This document shows, piece by piece, positions 35,031 to 39,800 of a stretch of 39,800 bases of DNA (its first letter is position 1; every line of letters starts with the position of its first letter). The translations under genes were made by a program, and so were the position numbers. The stretch spans positions 1-39,800 of the forward strand of contig SFVH01000016.1 of assembly GCA_004561555.1 (NCBI GenBank), written 5' to 3'. The stretch comes from a bacterium (GTDB lineage Bacteria; Bacteroidota; Bacteroidia; Bacteroidales; Muribaculaceae). Below the pieces are notes generated by a model. The model was not told the DNA's origin, did no database searches, and was given only the letters and a program-made list of their open reading frames with translations.

Positions 35031-35759
35031 ATGGGAAGAGCGTTTGAATATCGCAAAGCAAGAAAACTGAAACGCTGGGGCAATATGTCTCGCACATTCA
35101 CTAAAATCGGTAAGGAAATCACTATCGCCGTAAAGGCAGGCGGCCCCGACCCGAATGCCAACTCGCGTCTGCGCGTGCTTATGCAAAACGCCAAGGCAGC
35201 AAATATGCCTAAGGACACTGTGGAACGCGCAATCAAAAAAGCTACCGACAAAGACGCAAGCGACTATAAAGAAATCGTTTACGAAGGATACGGACCGTTT
35301 GGCATCGCCATCGTAGTGGAAACAGCCACCGACAACAACACCCGTACCGTGGCTAACGTGAGAAGCTACTTCAACAAGTTTGGCGGCTCACTCGGCACTT
35401 CCGGCAGTCTCTCTTTCCTCTTCGACCACAAGTGTGTGTTTAAAATCGCTCCCAAAGAAGGCATCGAGCTCGAAGAACTCGAGCTTGAGCTTATTGACTA
35501 CGGAGTGGACGAGCTCGACAACGAGGGCGAAGAAATCGTGATTTACGGCGCATTTGACTCCTTTGCTAACATCCAAAAGTATCTTGAAGAAAACGGCTTT
35601 GAAATCCTCAGTGCCGAATTTGAGCGCATTCCTAACGACTATAAGGAAGTAACTCCTGAGCAACGCGAACAAATCGAAAAACTCCTCGAAAAATTTGAGG
35701 ACGACGATGACGTGCAAAACGTATTCCACAATATGAAGGAAGACGAAAGCGAAGAATAA
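35031..35759 (+). CDS. YebC/PmpR family DNA-binding/translation regulator
   Basis: 242 residues, family length. The start MGRAFEYRKARKLKRWGNMSRTFTKIGKEI is typical, followed by ANMPKDTVERAIKKA and YEGYGPFGIAIVVE; an acidic C-terminus ends DDDDVQNVFHNM. The family was described as transcription regulators (PmpR) and more recently as translation factors that relieve stalling at polyproline stretches. It is 38 bases after pheT, probably cotranscribed, and a terminator follows at 35786. Confidence 0.92.
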   Translation: MGRAFEYRKARKLKRWGNMSRTFTKIGKEITIAVKAGGPDPNANSRLRVLMQNAKAANMPKDTVERAIKKATDKDASDYKEIVYEGYGPFGIAIVVETATDNNTRTVANVRSYFNKFGGSLGTSGSLSFLFDHKCVFKIAPKEGIELEELELELIDYGVDELDNEGEEIVIYGAFDSFANIQKYLEENGFEILSAEFERIPNDYKEVTPEQREQIEKLLEKFEDDDDVQNVFHNMKEDESEE

Positions 35760-35785
35760 ACCGACTTTTGAAACTCTTATCATTT

Positions 35786-35827
35786 AAAGAGGCAGGCATC
35801 AAATCAGGTGCTTGCCTCTTTCCTTTG
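35786..35827 (+). terminator. Terminator after the YebC-family gene
   Basis: Arms AAAGAGGCAGGCA and TGCTTGCCTCTTT (13 bases, one G-T pair) with a 10-base loop and a short T/C-rich end (TTTCCTTT). Confidence 0.85.
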
Positions 35828-35839
35828 AAACAGCACATT

Positions 35840-35895
35840 TGAAACCAGTTGTGAAACCACTCATGAAACCAGTCGTGAAACCAGTCGTGAAACCT
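35840..35895. repeat. 12-bp tandem repeat, 4.7 copies
   Basis: Units of TGAAACCAGTCG and variants at 35840, 35852 (TGAAACCACTCA), 35864 and 35876, then a partial unit TGAAACCT. The third and fourth units are identical. As 12 is a multiple of 3 the reading frames stay in step (KPVV on the plus strand, GFTT on the minus), but no gene with a plausible start or family covers it. Confidence 0.85.
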
Positions 35896-35970
35896 ATATA
35901 AAGATATAGATAAAGAAATAGATATAGATAAAGAGAGAGAAAAGTAAAAAAAGAGAGAAAATTCTCTCTC
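35896..35970. repeat. Purine-rich low-complexity tract
   Basis: Directly after the tandem repeat: two copies of GATATAGATAAAG about 20 bases apart, then GAGAGAGAAAAG and an inverted repeat AGAGAGAA/TTCTCTCT at 35952-35969. One frame reads NLYKDIDKEIDIDKERE before a stop, similar in style to linkers of phage/element replication proteins in Bacteroides, but without the rest of such a gene. Confidence 0.6.
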
Positions 35971-36254
35971 ACTCTAATAACAAATATTTTTAATTGATAG
36001 ACTTTAGTTTTTTTGTAGGCAGAGAAAAAAATAGCGACAGCAGATAAAAGCCCCGGTTTGCCGACAACCACGCTGTCCTCAATGAGTAAGGGAAGTTGCG
36101 CCGGCGCGCAAAATGGCAGAAATCCTAAAAATCTATGTTTTCATCAAAAATCTGCAATAGTTCGTCAATTATTATCAGTTTTGTTTCATTAGTTTTAATT
36201 TAAATCATATATTTGCATCGAATAAAAATTTTATTAACCTAATAAAAATTTAAG
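35971..36254. other. Intergenic region with a GC palindrome and a -7 element
   Basis: No gene is seen. A GC-rich palindrome, TTGCGC-N4-GCGCAA, lies at 36096-36111 in otherwise AT-rich sequence. TATATTTG at 36208-36215 is a good -7 element for the lipoprotein gene at 36255; the nearest TTTG (36180-36183) is 24 bases upstream, longer than usual. Confidence 0.55.
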
Positions 36255-37403
36255 ATGAACAAATTTTACAATTATTTAAGCATTGCCGCATGCGTAATAC
36301 TTGCAGCAAGTGCCACAAGTTGCTCCGACAAAGAGCAAACATGCCTTGACCTTAACAGCATGCCGCAAAAAGCGAGTGTTACCGGAGTGCTATCCTACAG
36401 TGAAGGCGTCACATTAATCGACGGCAAATTTCATGAATCAATCAAACCGGTTGCAGGGCAAACAGTTGATATCATCGTCGACAACGACGATTACAAGTCG
36501 GGAGCAATAGGCGAAACACTTATTGCATCGGTCGTGACCGACGAAAACGGACGCTACTCAGCCGAAATTCCAATGCCATTGACATCATCGGTAAATGTAA
36601 TAGTACGCCCTCACGACTTTGAAGGCATTCACTACAGTGTGGAAAAAGAAAACAACAAGCCGGTGAATAAGCAAAGCAATGTGATTTATCACGCCTATCA
36701 ATCAAGCAAAAACATTACCGGCGGCTCAAAAGGAGTGCTCAACATTGAATATAGCAACTTCTCAAGCCTCGAGCAGATAGAGATGTTTAAAGGCACGGCA
36801 ACGCTCAACATCAAGGTGGGAAAATTGATAGACCGTTACACCCCGGCTGTCACTGCCAGATATGAAGACCAGACGAGCGAAGACTACAACAAGCTCTTCT
36901 TGGCAAGCTCACCAAAACGCATCACCTGCTTTGACATTATGGCATCGGCAGACGCACTAATCACCGTAACCTATAGCAACAATGAAGTGCGCACCTATAA
37001 TGCCACCTCAGGCAGCAATGGTGTGATGACCCTCACAATCCCGGTAATCGACACTCCAAGCCAATTTACTTGCGAGGTGGAATTTCTTCCGGTTATCGCC
37101 GACTATCGCTTATATGAACAGTATAGCAAAGAATGGAGCACCCAAGAACTTGACAAATGGGTAAGCGGTCCTCCCTACTACTACAGCAACTACAATGTGC
37201 CTTATAATTACGACTATAAAGCCACAACAGTGAAAGGCTATTATAGCGCATCAAGAAAAACTTTCCCGGCAAACCTCCAAGTATCCACTCCGCTCAACTT
37301 CGAAGCCAAGGTGTATTATTTCACCGCCTACGACGGTACATACATCGGGGTAAATGGCACAGAATGGCTTGAGGACATTGTCAAAGAGGAAAGCAACCAA
37401 TAA
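36255..37403 (+). CDS. Unrecognised lipoprotein, Bacteroidales type
   Basis: 382 residues. The leader MNKFYNYLSIAACVILAASATSC gives a lipobox with the lipid Cys at 23, then SDKEQT. Residues about 38-130 look like a carboxypeptidase-regulatory/Ig-type beta domain (ASVTGVLSY...VAGQTVDIIVDN...TDENGRYSAEIPM), followed by a beta-rich middle and a Tyr-rich segment (GPPYYYSNYNVPYNYDYK, about 308-325). I cannot name the family with certainty. It is followed 22 bases later by a beta-barrel protein gene, so both probably act together at the outer membrane. It could be a surface-exposed structural or assembly lipoprotein. Confidence 0.75.
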   Translation: MNKFYNYLSIAACVILAASATSCSDKEQTCLDLNSMPQKASVTGVLSYSEGVTLIDGKFHESIKPVAGQTVDIIVDNDDYKSGAIGETLIASVVTDENGRYSAEIPMPLTSSVNVIVRPHDFEGIHYSVEKENNKPVNKQSNVIYHAYQSSKNITGGSKGVLNIEYSNFSSLEQIEMFKGTATLNIKVGKLIDRYTPAVTARYEDQTSEDYNKLFLASSPKRITCFDIMASADALITVTYSNNEVRTYNATSGSNGVMTLTIPVIDTPSQFTCEVEFLPVIADYRLYEQYSKEWSTQELDKWVSGPPYYYSNYNVPYNYDYKATTVKGYYSASRKTFPANLQVSTPLNFEAKVYYFTAYDGTYIGVNGTEWLEDIVKEESNQ

Positions 37404-37425
37404 AAATCTCTAACAACTTTTTGAA

Positions 37426-38334
37426 ATGAAAAAGACATTAATATTAATAGCTTCGGCAATGATTCCTTTTGCGTCAATGGCAAAAGACCTTGTCGTGGTC
37501 ACCAACAACGATGTGGAAACTTCAACAGAAAGCATCCTTCCGCAACAAGGTGACTGGGCTGTGGGCATCAACGTAATTCCGCTATTCAGATATGTGGGCA
37601 ACGCCTTCAACGGAAACACCGACAATGACATAGAATATCTTGGTGGCGAACCATTTATCAAAACCGAAGATTGGAACAACCGCGGACTTATGCCCGATGT
37701 ATCAATACAAGGCAAATATATGCTTACCGATGAGTTCGGCTTGCGCGCCAATATAGGATTGATGGTTAAGTCGCGACACGACAAACGATATGTCGACGAT
37801 GACAAAGCACTTGTGACCGACCCCATGTCGGAAAATAAGCTCATCGACGAAGCCGTAAATCGCCGTAATGGCATGAGCATTATGCTCGGTGGAGAATACC
37901 GCAAGGGCAAACGCAGAGTGCAAGGAGTGTTTGGTGCCGGATTATTGTTTGCATTCCAAAATGATAAGACCACTTATAGCTACGGAAATCAGATTTCAAG
38001 CGTCAACCAGCAACCCTCATCAGCATTCGCCGGTGTGTATAACGATGGTTATCGCACAATCACCGATAATGGGATGTCGTCCGACTACTTCGCAGGAATC
38101 ACCACAAGCGTAGGAGTGGAATGGTTTATCGCTCCGAAGATTTCTATCGGGGCGGAAGTCAACCTCAGCGCTTATTTCATTATGCACGGACAACAATACC
38201 GCGAATATGAAGGCTATAACACCGCAACAGGTAATATTGACTCTCGCATAGATATTGTCAGCCCGAAAACCAACGAGTTTTATCTCGGCACAGAAAGTTT
38301 GGGAGGCTCCCTCAATATGACTTTTTATTTCTAA
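37426..38334 (+). CDS. Outer-membrane beta-barrel protein
   Basis: 302 residues. A short signal peptide (MKKTLILIASAMIPFASMAKD) is followed by alternating amphipathic strands: WAVGINVIPLFRYVGN, FGLRANIGLMVKS, GMSIMLGGEYRKGKRRV, VFGAGLLFAFQND, VGVEWFIAPKISIGAEVNLSAYF, ending LNMTFYF with a C-terminal Phe as required for Bam-assembled barrels. About 8-10 strands are expected. The family is the broad OmpA-barrel/porin-like group of Bacteroidota; function unknown. It is cotranscribed with the lipoprotein upstream. Confidence 0.8.
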   Translation: MKKTLILIASAMIPFASMAKDLVVVTNNDVETSTESILPQQGDWAVGINVIPLFRYVGNAFNGNTDNDIEYLGGEPFIKTEDWNNRGLMPDVSIQGKYMLTDEFGLRANIGLMVKSRHDKRYVDDDKALVTDPMSENKLIDEAVNRRNGMSIMLGGEYRKGKRRVQGVFGAGLLFAFQNDKTTYSYGNQISSVNQQPSSAFAGVYNDGYRTITDNGMSSDYFAGITTSVGVEWFIAPKISIGAEVNLSAYFIMHGQQYREYEGYNTATGNIDSRIDIVSPKTNEFYLGTESLGGSLNMTFYF

Positions 38335-38367
38335 CATACATAGGTTTAAACACAATTAATCAGTCAG

Positions 38368-38406
38368 TTGAGGTCTGCATCAATCACGATGCAGACCTCA
38401 ATTTTA
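38368..38406 (+). terminator. Strong terminator after the beta-barrel gene
   Basis: A perfect 14-bp stem (TTGAGGTCTGCATC with its complement), loop AATCAC, then ATTTTAT. Confidence 0.9.
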
Positions 38407-38430
38407 TGCAAAATAATCCAATTAAATTGA

Positions 38431-38448
38431 GATAATCTCTCGATTATC
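38431..38448. other. Palindrome in the convergent gap
   Basis: GATAATC-TCTC-GATTATC, perfect 7-base arms. It is downstream of both the beta-barrel and glycosyltransferase genes. It may form the weak 3' hairpin of the glycosyltransferase mRNA; no T run is adjacent. Confidence 0.45.
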
Positions 38449-38532
38449 ACTTGACAAAAGCCGTGAGATAATAATTAACAAAAAGAAAATCAAGGTGGTG
38501 TCGGCAATCTCGTGGCTGCTCAACAGAGACCG

Positions 38533-39741
38533 CTAAAACAGATGCAAGTAGGCATCAGCTACTACTTCGGGCGAGAAGCGACGAGCCACACTCTCGTGGC
38601 GCATCTTCCGTTGCTCCACATCACCTTTATGGTCGGCAGCCCAAAGGATGCCTCGAGCGAGGTCGACGGCATCAGGATATTCTGCGAGATAACCATCGGT
38701 GAGATGATTGATGATGTCGGCTTGTCCACCGTGATTAAATGCCACCGCAAGACAACCGGCAGCTTGCCCCTCAATAAGGGTTGTGGGCAAGGTCTCGAAA
38801 TGTGACGACGACACCACAATATCGCTCTCGGTCATTATTTCGGGTATACGGCTGCCATCGACAGCTCCCACAAATCGATAAGGCAACTGCAGCTGCGACA
38901 ATAGCTGCTCGTTGCGTATGGTGCCAAACAGCAACAGTTGGATATTACTGTCTCTTCTTTGTCGGACGATATGTTTTGTGGCATCAATAAGGATGTCGAA
39001 ACCTTTCACCGGGTCGTCGAGACGTGCCGCCCCCATTGCCACCACCGTCTTTTGCTTATCACCCCTACGCTCATATGCAAACCTCTCCACAGGAAGGGCA
39101 TTGGGAATGACACTTATCTTCTTGTCGGAGAGCAACCCGCTATTGCGACAACATTGCGCAAGCCACCTACTTACCGCCACAAAATGGATATCGGCAGAGG
39201 TGTACAGTCTACGTTTTCGCTTCCATGTGCGGCGTGAGATGTCGGAAGGATACGGCATGCGCATAAAAGGGCAATTGCCACACTGCCGCTCATAGTGATT
39301 GCAATCATAGGCATGATGACACACTCCGGTGCAACACCACATATCGTGCATCGTCCAAATAATTTTCTTGCCCATATCGGCTATCGCCCGGATTGCCGAC
39401 AGCGACAGCATCCCTTGGTTTATCCAATTGAGACACACCACATCGGCTTCCTTAAGCCACGGGTGCGACAACACATCAACGCCATAGCGCGCCGTTGACA
39501 CCTTAAACAGGTCGCGACGATTAAAACCGTTGGCTAAGAATATGCCCAGTCGCTCGCGCAAAAAAGCCATCTTACGCTCCTCGGGAGTGCCCGCCACCGC
39601 CACCCGGAGGTCGTCGGTAAGTCGCTCCACTACAATCATCTTGGCATCAACGCCGCGGCAACATAATGCCTCCATCAGCCTATGGCTCACCACGGCTGCT
39701 CCGCCCCGAGCATCTGAAGTGTTTAATATCAGTACTTTCAT
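38533..39741 (-). CDS. Glycosyltransferase family 4-like protein
   Basis: 402 residues, complete. N-terminal Rossmann domain begins MKVLILNTSDARGGAAVVSHRLMEAL, the GG loop of GT4 enzymes. The linker VISVIPNALPVERF-type segment (here KKISVIPNALPVERF) and the C-terminal domain with GAARLDDPVKGFDILIDA, FVGAVDGSRIPEIMTESDIVVSSSHFETLPTTLIEGQAAGCLAV contain the E-x7-E sugar-nucleotide motif (E of FETLPTTLIEGQ). A Cys-rich insert (WCCTGVCHHAYDCNHYERQCGNCP, four-plus Cys and two His) near residues 130-160 is typical of a subgroup of capsule-type GT4 proteins. It transfers a sugar in surface polysaccharide synthesis; the acceptor is unknown. The other end of its locus lies beyond the window. Confidence 0.9.
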   Translation of the reverse strand: MKVLILNTSDARGGAAVVSHRLMEALCCRGVDAKMIVVERLTDDLRVAVAGTPEERKMAFLRERLGIFLANGFNRRDLFKVSTARYGVDVLSHPWLKEADVVCLNWINQGMLSLSAIRAIADMGKKIIWTMHDMWCCTGVCHHAYDCNHYERQCGNCPFMRMPYPSDISRRTWKRKRRLYTSADIHFVAVSRWLAQCCRNSGLLSDKKISVIPNALPVERFAYERRGDKQKTVVAMGAARLDDPVKGFDILIDATKHIVRQRRDSNIQLLLFGTIRNEQLLSQLQLPYRFVGAVDGSRIPEIMTESDIVVSSSHFETLPTTLIEGQAAGCLAVAFNHGGQADIINHLTDGYLAEYPDAVDLARGILWAADHKGDVEQRKMRHESVARRFSPEVVADAYLHLF

Positions 39742-39800
39742 CTTCTATGCAATAAACGTCGCAAATTGATATGCTCAACTTTGATAATCATCGCTACAAA

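Noticed and set aside
35799..36071. Small minus-strand gene with GFTT repeats
   Set aside because: It overlaps a terminator and reads low-complexity DNA; no leader peptide, no credible ribosome site, no family.
38512..38805. Plus-strand frame reading QVGISYYFGR, like the end of an outer-membrane barrel
   Set aside because: It lies antisense to the conserved end of the glycosyltransferase (RRFSPEVVADAYL); the resemblance is accidental.

Overview
The window looks like a chromosomal segment of a gut-type Bacteroidales, most likely Muribaculaceae/Prevotella-like (family level is inference). The support is: promoters of the Bacteroidota type (TTTG, about 20 bases, TAnnTTTG), a tmRNA encoding the tag GENNYALAA, TonB-receptor/DUF4249, DUF4834 and DUF4924 genes, many lipoproteins with a bare SC/AC/GC lipobox, and RND/OMF genes of Bacteroidota style.

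Layout. 1-4579 (+): two large secreted modular proteins built from jelly-roll domains, Fn3 domains, an unnamed shared beta module and a C-terminal sorting-like domain; the first gene is broken and the second appears to have lost its start codon. 4622-8697 (-): a three-gene outer-membrane set of lipoprotein (with a one-base frameshift), TonB-dependent receptor and DUF4249 lipoprotein. 8698-9050: control region with two matched palindromes. 9051-15664 (+): RND tripartite efflux pump (adaptor, inner-membrane pump, outer-membrane channel) followed by an LpxA-like acyltransferase, closed by a strong terminator. 16045-18909 (+): Crp/Fnr regulator, DUF4924 protein and release factor 3. 18985-19381 (-): tmRNA. 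19533-24267 (+): proB, proA, mntP, a double META-domain lipoprotein and a DUF3298 lipoprotein. 24352-31279 (-): sugar-nucleotide epimerase family gene, a GH3 glycosidase remnant, then a run transcribed from psd through pssA, DUF4834, serine acetyltransferase and a THUMP methyltransferase to purD. 31479-35759 (+): RluA-family pseudouridine synthase, pheT and a YebC/PmpR-family gene. 36255-38334 (+): an unrecognised lipoprotein with an outer-membrane beta-barrel protein. 38533-39741 (-): a glycosyltransferase.

Most of the window is ordinary housekeeping: proline synthesis, phosphatidylethanolamine synthesis (pssA/psd), purine and cysteine synthesis, and translation quality control (prfC, ssrA, pheT, rRNA/RNA modification). 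The parts worth attention are the left-hand surface-protein region, where three separate gene lesions cluster, the twin palindromes 40 bp apart before the efflux operon, the divergent LpxA-like gene in that operon, the GH3 relic, and a 12-bp tandem repeat with a purine tract downstream of the YebC gene. I see no CRISPR array, insertion sequence, or rRNA/tRNA gene. Everything here was read by eye; family names come from motif recognition, not from searches.
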